From Massilia sp. PDC64 (GTDB taxonomy: Bacteria; Pseudomonadota; Gammaproteobacteria; Burkholderiales; Burkholderiaceae_D): 64,000 bases of DNA. The stretch spans positions 496,001 to 560,000 of the forward strand of contig NZ_FMZS01000002.1 of NCBI RefSeq assembly GCF_900101265.1. Direction: 5' to 3'. Below the pieces are notes generated by a model that was not told the origin of the DNA, did not search any database, and saw only the letters and a list, made by a program, of their open reading frames with translations. Shown one piece after another: positions 42,260-51,336 of this stretch. How positions within the stretch are numbered: position 1 is the stretch's first letter; each line of letters begins with the position of its first letter. The position numbers and the translations under genes are program-made.

Positions 42260-45145
42260 ATGGATCGGGGAACGAGCACAGCGGCCTTGGTGGCCGACGC
42301 ATTGGCATTGATCGCCGCGCCGGCCTGCGCCTGCGATGGAGAAGGCACGATCTGGGCGGCGAACGCGGCGCTCGTCGAACTGGCCGGCGGCGACGTGGTG
42401 GGGCGGCCGCTGGTGTCGCTGTTCTGTCCCCGTACGGCCGCGGCGATGGCGGTCGAGATCCGCCTGTCGCAGGCCGGCGAACGGCGCTGGGACGGCCTGA
42501 TCGAGCATGGCACCACGGGCCGGCCCGTCGAGGTGCGTGCGAAACCGCTGCCGGAGGGCGGCGCCACGTTCGTGTTCGGCGACGTGCTCACGTTCGGCGA
42601 CGGCCAGGCGGCGCTGCGCGGACGCCTGCTGGAACAGGCGGCCGTCGTCGAGCATGCGCCGGTCGGCATCGCCGTCACCTTGCCCGACCTCGTCAAGTCG
42701 TGCAATCCGCGCATGGCGGAGATGCTGGGCTATACGCCGGAAGAACTCATCAACCACAGTCCCGCCCAGGTGTTCGCCACGCGTGCCCAGTACGAGGCGT
42801 TCATCGGCGAGGCCGTGATCGTGCTGACGGCAGGCAGCCTGTTCGAAAAGAACGAGGTGCCGCTGCGGCGGCGCGACGGCAGCACGATCTGGTGCCGCAT
42901 CCGCGCCAAGGCCGTCGACATGAGCGCGCGCGAGGCGGGCACCGTGTGGATCGTGGAAGATGTCACGGAAGCGCGCCAGGCGCTCACCGAGATCCAGTCG
43001 ATCATGACCAATGCCACGATCGGGATCTTCTTCACGCGCGCCCGCACCATCACTCGCTACAACCACTGTTTCGGCTCGATGTTCGGCTATGCGCCGGGCG
43101 AGTTGCTGGGCCGCTCGACGCGGGTGCTGTACGTGGACGACGCCGCGTTCGAGGAAATGGGCCGCACCGCCTACGGCGTGCTGGGGCTGGGCGGTTCGTT
43201 CAAGACCGAGACGACGATGGTGCGCCGCGACGGCACGCGGATGTGGGTGAACATGATCGGCTATGCCGTCAACCCGGAGGAGCTGGGCACCGGCACGATG
43301 ATCTGGATGATCGAGGACCGCACGGGCCAGAAGGCGGCCGAGGAATCGCTGCGCAACGCGCTGCTGGAAAACCAGGCGATCCTCGACAACGCTGTGCTGG
43401 GCATCGCCGTCGTCGAGAAGGGGCGGACCCTCCATTGCAACCGCAAGATGGAAGAACTGTTCGGCCACCATGGCGGCAGCATCGAGGGCTTGCCGGTGCG
43501 CGAACTGTATCCCGACGACGCGGGCTGGATCGCCGCGCGCGAGCAGACGCGGCGCGATTTCGAGGCGGGCCGCGTGCACATGGCCGAGTACGAACTGGTG
43601 CGGCGCGACGGCCGGCGCTTCTGGGCGCGCCTGTCCGGCCGTCCGTTCGACATGGCGGACCGGGGCGGGCGCAGCGTGTGGCTGATCGACGACGTCACCG
43701 CCCAGCGCGAAGCGGCGGACGCGCTGCGCCGCGCGCGCGACGAACTGGAGGTGCGCGTGCAGGAGCGCACGGCGGAATTGCAGGCGGAGATCGTCGAGCG
43801 GCGCCAGGCGGAGGCGCGTGTGCATCACATGGCCTACCACGACGCGCTCACGGGCCTGCCGAACCGCGCGCTGCTGTCCGACCGGCTCGACCGCGCGCTG
43901 CTGTCGGCCCGGCGCGACGGCATGAAGCTGGCGTTGCTGTTCATCGACCTGGACCGCTTCAAGACGATCAACGATTCGCTGGGCCACCTGGCGGGCGACC
44001 ACCTGCTGAAGGAAGTGGCGCAGCGCCTGTGCCGCGTCGTGCGCGCCAGCGACACCGTCGCGCGCCTGGGCGGCGACGAATTCGTCGTGCTGGTGCCGGG
44101 CGTGCAGGCGGCCGAGGAGTGCGGCTTCGTGGGCGACAAGATCATCGAGGCACTGGCGGCGCCCATCGAATTCGAAGGCCGCAGCCTGCACATCTCGCCG
44201 TCGATCGGCATCTGCCTGTACCCGGACGACGGCGACGACGCGGCGGGCCTGATGCGCAAGGCCGACGCCGCGATGTACTACGCCAAGGCGGCGGGCCGCA
44301 ACAATTACCAATACTACGCGGAGCCGATGAACGCGGCGGCCGCGCGCCATTTCGAGATGGAGACCCGGCTGCGCGGCGCGCTGCTGCGCGAGGAATTCGT
44401 GCTGTTCTACCAGCCGATCGTGGGCGTGCGGGACGGTCGCGTGCATGGCCTGGAAGTGCTGCTGCGCTGGCGCCATCCCGAGCAGGGCCTCGTGGCGCCC
44501 GACGACTTCATCCCGATCCTGGAAGAGAACGGCCTGATCGTGCCGGTCGGCGAGTGGGTGATCCGGCGCGCCTGCGAACAGTCGATGGCCTGGCAACGGG
44601 CCGGGCTGCCACCGCTGCCGCTCGCGGTGAACCTGTCCGCGCGCCAGTTCATGCACCGGGGCCTGATCCAGTCGATCCGCGCCATCGTCGACGACACGGG
44701 CATCGATCCGGGCCTGCTGGAATTCGAGATCACGGAAACGGCACTGATGCAGCACGGCGGCCAGACGCTGGAGACGCTGGGCCAGATCTACCGCATGGGC
44801 ATTCGCCTGTCGATCGACGACTTCGGCACCGGCTATTCGAGCCTGGCGTATCTGAAGCGCTTCCCGGTCCGCAAGATCAAGATCGACCGCGCGTTCGTGC
44901 GCGACCTCGAGACGAGCAGCGAGGACCAGGCCATCGTCGCCGCCATCATGGCACTCGCGGGAAGCCTGGGGATGGCCGTCGTGGCGGAGGGCGTCGAGAC
45001 CGACGCGCAGCTGGCGCTGCTGCGCCGGCACGGGTGCCAGTATGCGCAGGGCTATCTGTTCGCACGGCCGGTCGATGCCGGAGCCGTGCCTGCGCTGCTG
45101 GGCAAACCGGCGCGGACCTGGACTCAGGCGGCGCCGGGCAAGTAG
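42260..45145 (+). CDS. multi-PAS GGDEF-EAL cyclic-di-GMP protein
   Basis: 961 aa, soluble. Four PAS-like sensor modules (about residues 10-120, 125-245, 250-370, 375-495), a short coiled coil (ELEVRVQERTAELQAEIVERR), a GGDEF domain (about 535-690, intact GGDEF in RLGGDEFVVLVPG) and an EAL domain (about 710-955). EAL catalytic residues appear complete: Glu in GLEVLLRWRHP (EVL instead of EAL), NLSARQF, EITETAL, DDFGTGYSS, KIDRAFVRD, AEGVET and QGYLF. It could make or degrade c-di-GMP. The ATG at 42260 has AGGGA at normal spacing; earlier in-frame starts exist but look weaker. It overlaps the next, opposing gene by 22 bases. Confidence 0.92.
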   Translation: MDRGTSTAALVADALALIAAPACACDGEGTIWAANAALVELAGGDVVGRPLVSLFCPRTAAAMAVEIRLSQAGERRWDGLIEHGTTGRPVEVRAKPLPEGGATFVFGDVLTFGDGQAALRGRLLEQAAVVEHAPVGIAVTLPDLVKSCNPRMAEMLGYTPEELINHSPAQVFATRAQYEAFIGEAVIVLTAGSLFEKNEVPLRRRDGSTIWCRIRAKAVDMSAREAGTVWIVEDVTEARQALTEIQSIMTNATIGIFFTRARTITRYNHCFGSMFGYAPGELLGRSTRVLYVDDAAFEEMGRTAYGVLGLGGSFKTETTMVRRDGTRMWVNMIGYAVNPEELGTGTMIWMIEDRTGQKAAEESLRNALLENQAILDNAVLGIAVVEKGRTLHCNRKMEELFGHHGGSIEGLPVRELYPDDAGWIAAREQTRRDFEAGRVHMAEYELVRRDGRRFWARLSGRPFDMADRGGRSVWLIDDVTAQREAADALRRARDELEVRVQERTAELQAEIVERRQAEARVHHMAYHDALTGLPNRALLSDRLDRALLSARRDGMKLALLFIDLDRFKTINDSLGHLAGDHLLKEVAQRLCRVVRASDTVARLGGDEFVVLVPGVQAAEECGFVGDKIIEALAAPIEFEGRSLHISPSIGICLYPDDGDDAAGLMRKADAAMYYAKAAGRNNYQYYAEPMNAAAARHFEMETRLRGALLREEFVLFYQPIVGVRDGRVHGLEVLLRWRHPEQGLVAPDDFIPILEENGLIVPVGEWVIRRACEQSMAWQRAGLPPLPLAVNLSARQFMHRGLIQSIRAIVDDTGIDPGLLEFEITETALMQHGGQTLETLGQIYRMGIRLSIDDFGTGYSSLAYLKRFPVRKIKIDRAFVRDLETSSEDQAIVAAIMALAGSLGMAVVAEGVETDAQLALLRRHGCQYAQGYLFARPVDAGAVPALLGKPARTWTQAAPGK

Positions 45146-46077
45146 CGCATCGCCACGTTGCAGCGTGCGTAGCGCGCACCATAGCGCGCCATGATGTCGG
45201 CGTCATGCTGGAAGCCCGCCTTTTCGTACAGGTGGATGGCGGCAGCGCATTTGGTGTTGGTGAGCAGGTAGAGCGGCTCGGCGCCGATCTGCATGGCGCG
45301 TTCGATCATGGCGCGCAACAGGAACTCGCCGACCTTCAGACCCCGCGCGGAAGCACGTACGCCCATCTTGGTCAGCTCGAAGCTGCGTTCGCCAGTTTTT
45401 TGCAGTGCGCAAGTGCCGACAATGCCGAGGCCCTTGGCTTCCGCGAACAGGATCACACCGCCTGGGTCGACAATCCGCGCGCGCGGGTTTTCCAGCACTT
45501 CCCGATCCGTCGCTTCGAGCTGAAACATGTCGTTGATCCATTCGGCGTTGATGTCGTGGAAGTACGGCGCAAGGTCGTCGCTGTACTCACGGATTGTCAG
45601 GATCGACGGGCTCGATCGGGCGGCAAGGACATCGATCGACGTCGCGTCCAGTGCGGTTTCGAGTTCGGTCAGCCGCGCCATGAAGGCGTCGAGCTGGTCC
45701 TGCAGCAGCGTAGCGACGGCCGCCTCGACCTGCGGAAACACATTCAGGCGCGCGTGCGCCATCGCCGCTTTACCGGCGGGCGCAAGCGAGATCGTGCGCA
45801 GGCGCTGGTCGTCCCCCGTCTGCGAATGCGCCAGCCCCAGTTCGACCAATTGGCCGACCGCGCGCGTGACGCCGGGCTGGCTGACGCCGACGGCGTGCGC
45901 CAGCTGGCCGATCGTCATCGGTTGCCTGTCCAGCGCGGCCAGCAATGGCATGTGGGCAGGCTGCATGGGCAACCCGGTATCGGTAATCACCCTGGCGGCG
46001 CCAGCCTGCATGCGTTCCCCCAGTCGCTTCAAGCGGCTGCCGAGAAAGACCGCACCGTAGTCTCGCAAGATATCCAT
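45124..46077 (-). CDS. MarR-type regulator fused to GNAT acetyltransferase
   Basis: 317 aa. The N-terminal half (about 1-145) is a MarR winged helix-turn-helix (MTIGQLAHAVGVSQPGVTRAVGQLVELGLAHS; DQRLRTISLAPAGKA). The C-terminal half (about 160-317) is a GNAT domain with the acetyl-CoA motif VRASARGLKVGEFLLRAMIERA and the terminal YLLTNTKCAAAIHLYEKAGF. This fused architecture is a known family of bifunctional regulators. The ATG at 46077 has AAGGG upstream; GTG 46095 is an alternative. Targets unknown. Tail-to-tail with the GGDEF-EAL gene. Confidence 0.88.
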   Translation of the reverse strand: MDILRDYGAVFLGSRLKRLGERMQAGAARVITDTGLPMQPAHMPLLAALDRQPMTIGQLAHAVGVSQPGVTRAVGQLVELGLAHSQTGDDQRLRTISLAPAGKAAMAHARLNVFPQVEAAVATLLQDQLDAFMARLTELETALDATSIDVLAARSSPSILTIREYSDDLAPYFHDINAEWINDMFQLEATDREVLENPRARIVDPGGVILFAEAKGLGIVGTCALQKTGERSFELTKMGVRASARGLKVGEFLLRAMIERAMQIGAEPLYLLTNTKCAAAIHLYEKAGFQHDADIMARYGARYARCNVAMRYLPGAA

Positions 46078-46172
46078 CGTCGTCGACCCTTTCACAGTTG
46101 CATAACCAGATATATAACACTGTATGGATCGGCGTGCTGCATGTCAAGCGTCGTTAGGGGCTCTCGGCCGTA

Positions 46173-46937
46173 CTAGGCGAGCGTTGCGATCACCGGCGTG
46201 TGATCGGACGGCTGTTCCCACTTGCGCGGTTCGCGGTCGATAACGCACGCCTCGCACCGCTTGGCCAGCGCCTGCGACAGCAGGATGTGGTCGATGCGCA
46301 GGCCGCGGTTGCGGCGGAAGGCCATCTGGCGGTAGTCCCACCAGCTGTACTGCTTCTCGGGCTGTTCGAACAGCCGGAACGCGTCGACGAGACCGAGGCC
46401 GCACAGTTCGCGCAGCTGCTCGCGTTCCAGATCGGAGCAGTGAATCTGGCCGGCCCACAGTTCGGGGTCGTGCACGTCGCGGTCTTCCGGCGCGATGTTG
46501 TAGTCGCCCAGGATCGCGAACTGGTCGTGGATCTTCAATTCTTCGCCGACCCAGGTGCGCAGCGCGGCCAGCCAGCCCATCTTGTAGGCGTATTTGTCGG
46601 AGCCGACGGCCTGGCCGTTCGGCACGTAGGCGCAGATGAAGCGCACGCCGCCGATGGTGGCCGCGATCAGGCGCTGCTGCTCGTCCTGGTAATGCGGATT
46701 GTTGCGCACGACGTCGGCGATGGGGAGGCGCGACAGGATCGCCACGCCGTTATAGGTCTTCTGGCCGCTGAACACGACCTCGTAGCCGGCCTCGTTGATC
46801 TCGGACACGGGGAATTTGTCGTCCGTGAGCTTGGTCTCCTGGATGCAGAGTACGTCGACGGGGTTGGCGGCGAGCCACTGGAGCAGGTGCGGCAGGCGCA
46901 CTTTCAGCGAGTTCACGTTCCAGGTTGCAATTTTCAT
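46173..46937 (-). CDS. xthA: exodeoxyribonuclease III
   Basis: 254 aa AP endonuclease/3'-5' exonuclease of base-excision repair. Metal and catalytic residues appear in MKIATWNVNSLKVRLPHL, CIQETKLTD (Glu), CAYVPNGQ, LGDYNIAPEDRD (Asp/Asn), RRNRGLRIDHIL and the terminal SDHTPVIATL. Length and motifs are of the XthA class. It stands alone on this strand; a 447-base non-coding gap lies upstream. Confidence 0.96.
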   Translation of the reverse strand: MKIATWNVNSLKVRLPHLLQWLAANPVDVLCIQETKLTDDKFPVSEINEAGYEVVFSGQKTYNGVAILSRLPIADVVRNNPHYQDEQQRLIAATIGGVRFICAYVPNGQAVGSDKYAYKMGWLAALRTWVGEELKIHDQFAILGDYNIAPEDRDVHDPELWAGQIHCSDLEREQLRELCGLGLVDAFRLFEQPEKQYSWWDYRQMAFRRNRGLRIDHILLSQALAKRCEACVIDREPRKWEQPSDHTPVIATLA

Positions 46938-47384
46938 GGGCTATCTTGGTGCGGAGGCCGGACCGTCCGGCGCAATCCGGGCAGTATCGTGGCTTTGAGT
47001 CATTCTTGCAACATAACTTGGCCTCTGAAGCCATGACACGATTGTCATTATTTGTGCGGATTGCAACAAAGATGTCGTAAAATTATTGTCCACGGAGTAA
47101 AAAATCGTAACGATGCTGGAAAGTTGCGCCGAACTGTGACAAGATGTAACAATCACAGCAAGAGAGGAGACATTTACGTATTGTCTCCTTCTCGAAAGAA
47201 AAAAATTGCAGTAGGCCAACTTTGGTTGTACTATTGGCATATTGCTCTGGAACCAAGTATTCAAAAGCAATCCATTGCTTTGAACAGATGGTTGCCGTGG
47301 TCGGTCGAGCGGCCGGCTTAGGCAGGTGTGTAACGATCGCGGATCCGAGAGCAGGATTTGCACACAGCTTTGTAAAGGACAACA
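46938..47384. other. 447-base AT-rich non-coding gap with four dyads
   Basis: No credible coding frame. It contains ATGACA-N4-TGTCAT (47033-47048), CTGTGA-N13-TCACAG (47134-47158), AGGAGACA-N9-TGTCTCCT (47165-47189) and AAAGCAA-N4-TTGCTTT (47264-47281). It separates divergent xthA and the 116-aa gene and is far longer than other gaps here, so it may carry operators, a structured leader or an unannotated small RNA. No sigma-70 pair with good spacing was found. Confidence 0.5.
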
Positions 47385-47735
47385 ATGCGCCAAGCATTTG
47401 AAGCATGGGCCCAACGCGATGGCCACATTGTCCGGCGTCGTGAAGACAAGCCGGAAGAGTACCTCGTGTACGAAACCCAACGCCGCTGGCTGATCTGGCA
47501 GGCCGCGCTGGCACACGGACAGAAGGCTGCGGCCGAAGCGCCGCAGAAATTCGCACCGTCCGAGAACCAGCCGCAGAAGATGCAGACTGACGAGGCGAGC
47601 GTGCGCAACCGCGTCCTCAACGAGGTGCTGGACGCGTTCAGCGAACTGGATGACAACGCCGGCATCGAAGGCATCGTCAAGGTCATCCAGAACCTGAAGA
47701 AGAAGAACCGCGCCGCGGCCGAAGAAAAGGCCTGA
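47385..47735 (+). CDS. conserved-looking hypothetical protein, 116 aa
   Basis: Unknown function. The N-terminal 45 residues have a pattern (RQAFEAWAQRDGHIVRR, then YETQRRWLIWQAAL) reminiscent of short segments in small phage-encoded proteins; this is a weak impression. The middle is Pro/Gln/Lys-rich, and the C-terminal 45 residues form a probable amphipathic helix ending in a Lys/Arg/Glu-rich stretch. It is soluble with no signal peptide. Its stop overlaps the start of the DUF1653 gene by one base (TGATG), so they are coupled. The long structured gap upstream implies regulation. Confidence 0.7.
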   Translation: MRQAFEAWAQRDGHIVRRREDKPEEYLVYETQRRWLIWQAALAHGQKAAAEAPQKFAPSENQPQKMQTDEASVRNRVLNEVLDAFSELDDNAGIEGIVKVIQNLKKKNRAAAEEKA

Positions 47736-47941
47736 TGCGCTACCGCCATTACAAGGGCGGGGTGTACGACGTGGTCTGCGAGGCTTTCCTCGAGGCAGAC
47801 CACACGGCCGTGGTCGTGTATCGCGGGCAGGACGGCCAGACCTGGGTCCGCCCGAAGGACGCATTTTTCGAAACGGTCGAGGTGGACGGGGAGCGCATGC
47901 CGCGCTTCATGCCCCTCGATCCGCAGCCGGCCGCAGCGTAG
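47735..47941 (+). CDS. DUF1653 family protein
   Basis: 68 aa beta-rich protein of the DUF1653 family: the core YRHYKGGVYDVVCEAFLEADHTAVVVYR and WVRPKDAFFETVEVDG.RMPRF is characteristic. The biochemical role of the family is not established. It is translationally coupled to the preceding 116-aa gene. The Pro/Ala tail is short and variable. Confidence 0.85.
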   Translation: MRYRHYKGGVYDVVCEAFLEADHTAVVVYRGQDGQTWVRPKDAFFETVEVDGERMPRFMPLDPQPAAA

Positions 47942-48042
47942 TTACGCTATCCTGACGCCATCCCGGCGACCCCGGGATGCGCTTCGCCTCATGTCTTCCC
48001 GATTGCCGCCGTAAACGGATGGTATGCATTCTCGGTGAAGAC

Positions 48043-48507
48043 ATGTCCCTTCTTTATTTCCGTACCGCCTGCGCGCTTGCGCTGTGTACCGTCATGGCCG
48101 GTTGCGTGACGACGCCGTCCGAGGCGCCGACGCAGCAGCTGGAAGTCCACACCATCCTGGGCCACCGCGAGGTGACGGGCGTGGGCTGCGTGCTGTCCAA
48201 CGCGGCGGGGCGCTGGTTCGTCGTGGCGCCGGGGCGGGTCACGGTCGAGCGCAGCAGGAGTCCCCTGACGATCGACTGCGCACGCGACGGCACGGGCGCC
48301 GCGCGCGAAGTTGCCGACGCGCATGCGACCTCGTTCTTCGACACCGACCGGCTGATCGGCAACATCATCGTCAGCGCCGGGGGCGACGGCTACGTCAAGC
48401 CCTACGACGGCAATGGCGTTGCCTACCAGTCGACCCTGACCGTGCTGATGCGGCCGGCCGCGCCGCGGGCTGTGGACGCGCCGGCGCCCGGCAACGTCGT
48501 CTTCTGA
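48043..48507 (+). CDS. putative lipoprotein, unknown
   Basis: 154 aa. Signal sequence with lipobox VMAGC (Cys20), then a beta-rich domain of about 110 residues with two further cysteines (GVGCVLSN and TIDCARDG) that could pair in a disulfide. The motif pattern GCVLSNAAGRWFVVAPGRVTV followed by ARDGTG resembles small envelope beta-domain lipoproteins, but no family is recognised. The ATG at 48043 is chosen because it directly precedes the signal sequence. A strong bidirectional terminator follows. Confidence 0.72.
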   Translation: MSLLYFRTACALALCTVMAGCVTTPSEAPTQQLEVHTILGHREVTGVGCVLSNAAGRWFVVAPGRVTVERSRSPLTIDCARDGTGAAREVADAHATSFFDTDRLIGNIIVSAGGDGYVKPYDGNGVAYQSTLTVLMRPAAPRAVDAPAPGNVVF

Positions 48508-48516
48508 CGCCGCGAT

Positions 48517-48547
48517 AAAAAACGGACGCCCGCGGGCGTCCGTTTTT
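48517..48547. terminator. bidirectional rho-independent terminator
   Basis: AAAAAACGGACGCC-cgc-GGGCGTCCGTTTTT, a near-perfect stem with A and T tracts on both sides. It serves the lipoprotein gene (+) and pepA (-). Confidence 0.9.
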
Positions 48548-48566
48548 CATGGAGCCGAAGACGCGC

Positions 48567-50063
48567 TTACACGCGGTTCAGCAGGAACGTGGTCAGCAGG
48601 GGCACCGGACGGCCGGTCGCACCCTTGGCCGCGCCCGACTTCCACGCGGTGCCGGCGATGTCCAGGTGGGCCCACGTGTAGTTGCGCGTGAAGTTCTCCA
48701 GGAAGCAGGCCGCCGTGATCGACGCGCCGCCCGGCGTGCCGATGTTGGCCAGGTCGGCGAAGTTCGACTTCAGCTGCTCGTTGTAGTTCTCGCCGATGGG
48801 GAAGCGCCAGGCGACGTCGTTCGCCTGCTTGCCGGCGTCCAGGAGTTCCTGGGCGAGGGCGTCGTGGGCATCGTCGTGGCGCGTGAACAGGCCCGACGTG
48901 TGGTGGCCCAGCGCGACGATGCAGGCGCCCGTCAGCGTGGCGACGTCGACGACGGCGGCCGGCTTGAAGCGCTCGGCATAGGTCAGGGCGTCGGCCAGGA
49001 TCAGGCGGCCCTCGGCATCCGTATTCAGGATCTCGATGGTGGTGCCGTTCATCGCGGTGACGATGTCGCCCGGCTTGGTGGCGCGGCCCGACGGCATGTT
49101 CTCGCACGCGGCGACGATGCCGACGACGTTCAGCTTCAGGCCCATCTCGCCGATGGCGCGGAAGGTGCCCAGCACCGAGCCGGCGCCGCACATGTCGTAC
49201 TTCATCTCGTCCATGTTCGGACCCGGTTTCAGCGAGATGCCGCCCGTGTCGAACGTGATGCCCTTGCCGACGAGGACCACCGGCGCGTCGTTCTTCTTGC
49301 CGCCGTTGTGCTTCAGGACGATGAACTTCGGCGGCTCGTCGCTGCCGCGCGTCACGGACAGGAAGCTGCCCATCTTGAGGGCTTCGAGCTGCTTGCGGTC
49401 CAGGACTTCGATGTCGAAGCCGTAGTCGGCCGCCAGCTTCTTCGCCGTGTTCGCGAGGTAGGTCGGCGTGCAGACGTTCGGCGACAGGTTGCCCAGTTCC
49501 TTCGTCAGGTTCATGCCGTTCGCGATGGCCTGCGCCTGCGCCAGCACGGCCTTGATCTGCGGGGTCGCTGCCGGGACGGCGATGGCCAGCTTGCGCACGC
49601 CGGTGGGTGCCGGGTCCTTCTTGCTCTTTTGCGCGTCGGTGCGGAATTCGGCTTCGTTCGCGGCGATGACGATGCTCTTGATCGCCCAGTTCAGGTCGCG
49701 GGCTTTCACATTCTCCAGCGGGAATGCGATAATGGCATCCTGCGCGCCCAGCGAAGCGAAGGTTTTGAGGGCAGCGGTCACGGCACCGGCAAAGCTTTTC
49801 TCGCTCACGGCTTCGTCGGCGCCCATGCCGACCAGCAGTACGCGGGCAGCGGTCACGCCGGCCACGCCGCGCAGCAGCAGGGTGGAGCCGGGCTTGCCGG
49901 AGATGTCACCCGACTTGACGGCCGCGCTGATCTCGCCGTTCAGATCGAGGGCTTTCGCCGCCTCCGACAGTTTCTTGTTTTCGAACACCGCGACTGCCAC
50001 ACAGCCCGATTTGGCTGCGGCCAGCGTGTTTTTTGTGTCGAATGCTTTTATGCTAAAGTCCAT
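48567..50063 (-). CDS. pepA: leucyl aminopeptidase PepA
   Basis: 498 aa M17 metallo-aminopeptidase. The C-terminal catalytic domain has the di-metal signature [14 protein letters not shown] and upstream ligands in [18 protein letters not shown] and [10 protein letters not shown]. The N-terminal macro-like domain (about 1-170) may also bind DNA, as in E. coli PepA (XerA). GGAGA precedes the ATG at 50063. Divergent from lptF, as is common (pepA/lptF-lptG arrangement). Confidence 0.96.
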   Translation of the reverse strand: MDFSIKAFDTKNTLAAAKSGCVAVAVFENKKLSEAAKALDLNGEISAAVKSGDISGKPGSTLLLRGVAGVTAARVLLVGMGADEAVSEKSFAGAVTAALKTFASLGAQDAIIAFPLENVKARDLNWAIKSIVIAANEAEFRTDAQKSKKDPAPTGVRKLAIAVPAATPQIKAVLAQAQAIANGMNLTKELGNLSPNVCTPTYLANTAKKLAADYGFDIEVLDRKQLEALKMGSFLSVTRGSDEPPKFIVLKHNGGKKNDAPVVLVGKGITFDTGGISLKPGPNMDEMKYDMCGAGSVLGTFRAIGEMGLKLNVVGIVAACENMPSGRATKPGDIVTAMNGTTIEILNTDAEGRLILADALTYAERFKPAAVVDVATLTGACIVALGHHTSGLFTRHDDAHDALAQELLDAGKQANDVAWRFPIGENYNEQLKSNFADLANIGTPGGASITAACFLENFTRNYTWAHLDIAGTAWKSGAAKGATGRPVPLLTTFLLNRV

Positions 50064-50175
50064 TTGATTCTCCGTTTCGAGTTTTTGACGCGCGTGCTGT
50101 CCGAGGAACCTCCCAATGGCGCCCGCTCGTGACGGTTCCTTTGGGTTCCTTCAAACCTGCAATTATAACTATCGA

Positions 50176-51336
50176 ATGATTTTCCAACGCGCCCTACAGC
50201 GTGAATTGGCCAGCGTGGCCGGTGCCACCTTCACGGTCCTGTTTACGATCTTCGTCACCTGGACCCTGATCTCCATCCTCGGCAAGGCCGCCGGCGGCAA
50301 GGTCGCCTCCAGCGACGTGCTGGCGCTGATCGGCTTTTCGGTGCTGAATTATCTGCCAACAATCATCATTCTTACCAGCTTTATCGCGGTCATCGCCACC
50401 GTGACGCGCAGCTATCGCGACTCCGAGATGGTCGTGTGGTTCGCGTCCGGCCAGTCGCTGATGCGGTGGGTGCCGCCGGTGCTCGTGTTCGGCCTGCCGC
50501 TCGTGGCAATCGTGGCCGCGCTGTCGTTCGTCGCGACGCCGTGGGCGAAGATGAAGAGCGCGGAATTCGTCGAGCGCTTCGAGAAGCGCGAAGACCTCAA
50601 GCGTGTGTCGCCCGGCCAGTTCCGCGAATCGCCGTCGACCAACCGCGTGTTCTTCGTCGAAGGCAGCACGAGCGGCGCGACCGTCGTGCAGAACGTGTTC
50701 GTGAATTCCGTCGACGAAGGCGGCAATTCCATCGTCGTCGCCAAGGAAGGCGTGATCGAGCCGGACGGCAAGGGCGGCCAATACCTCGTGCTGAAGAACG
50801 GCCGGCGCTACCTGGGCCAGCCGGGACGGGCCGACTTCCAGTCGATGGAGTTCGAGCGCTACCGCATGCGCGTCTCCAGCCAGGCGCCCGTGATCGGCAC
50901 CGAGACGCCGGCCGACGCCCTGTCCACGCCGGCGTTGCTGGCGCTGCCGGACAACCGCTTCACGAACGCCGAACTCCTGTACCGCGTGTCGGCGCCGATC
51001 ACCTGCGTCGTGCTGATGCTGCTCGCGATCCCCCTCGGCTTCGTCAATCCGCGCGCCGGCAGTTCCGCCAACCTGATCCTCGCGCTGCTGATCTTTTTCA
51101 CGTACAGCAATCTGTCGAAACTGTTCGAGGCCAGCGTCAAGCAGGGCAAGATGACCTTCGGGGTGGCGTGGTGGCCGCTGCACCTGTTCGCGCTCGTGAT
51201 CGTGGCCGGGCTGTTCGCGTGGCGCCTGAACGTCAACCACCCGTGGCACCCGCTCGCCCTGCTGGGTGCCTTCAAGCGCCGCCGCCTGCTGCGCGGCGGC
51301 GACAGTCCCGACGCCACGCAGGAGGGCGCGCAATGA
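50176..51336 (+). CDS. lptF: LPS export permease LptF
   Basis: 386 aa. The YjgP/YjgQ family permease forms the LptB2FG ABC transporter that extracts LPS from the inner membrane. Three N-terminal transmembrane helices (about residues 15-120), a periplasmic beta-jellyroll (about 125-270), and three C-terminal helices (about 275-365), then a basic cytoplasmic tail. Motifs: MIFQRALQREL at the start, SYRDSEMVVWFASG, FFVEG. ATG 50176 gives the family-typical start. It overlaps lptG by four bases. Confidence 0.95.
   Translation: MIFQRALQRELASVAGATFTVLFTIFVTWTLISILGKAAGGKVASSDVLALIGFSVLNYLPTIIILTSFIAVIATVTRSYRDSEMVVWFASGQSLMRWVPPVLVFGLPLVAIVAALSFVATPWAKMKSAEFVERFEKREDLKRVSPGQFRESPSTNRVFFVEGSTSGATVVQNVFVNSVDEGGNSIVVAKEGVIEPDGKGGQYLVLKNGRRYLGQPGRADFQSMEFERYRMRVSSQAPVIGTETPADALSTPALLALPDNRFTNAELLYRVSAPITCVVLMLLAIPLGFVNPRAGSSANLILALLIFFTYSNLSKLFEASVKQGKMTFGVAWWPLHLFALVIVAGLFAWRLNVNHPWHPLALLGAFKRRRLLRGGDSPDATQEGAQ

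Noticed and set aside
42044..45031. 995-codon minus-strand frame opposite the GGDEF-EAL gene
   Set aside because: Mirror-frame artefact of GC-rich coding DNA; plus strand has intact PAS, GGDEF and EAL motifs.
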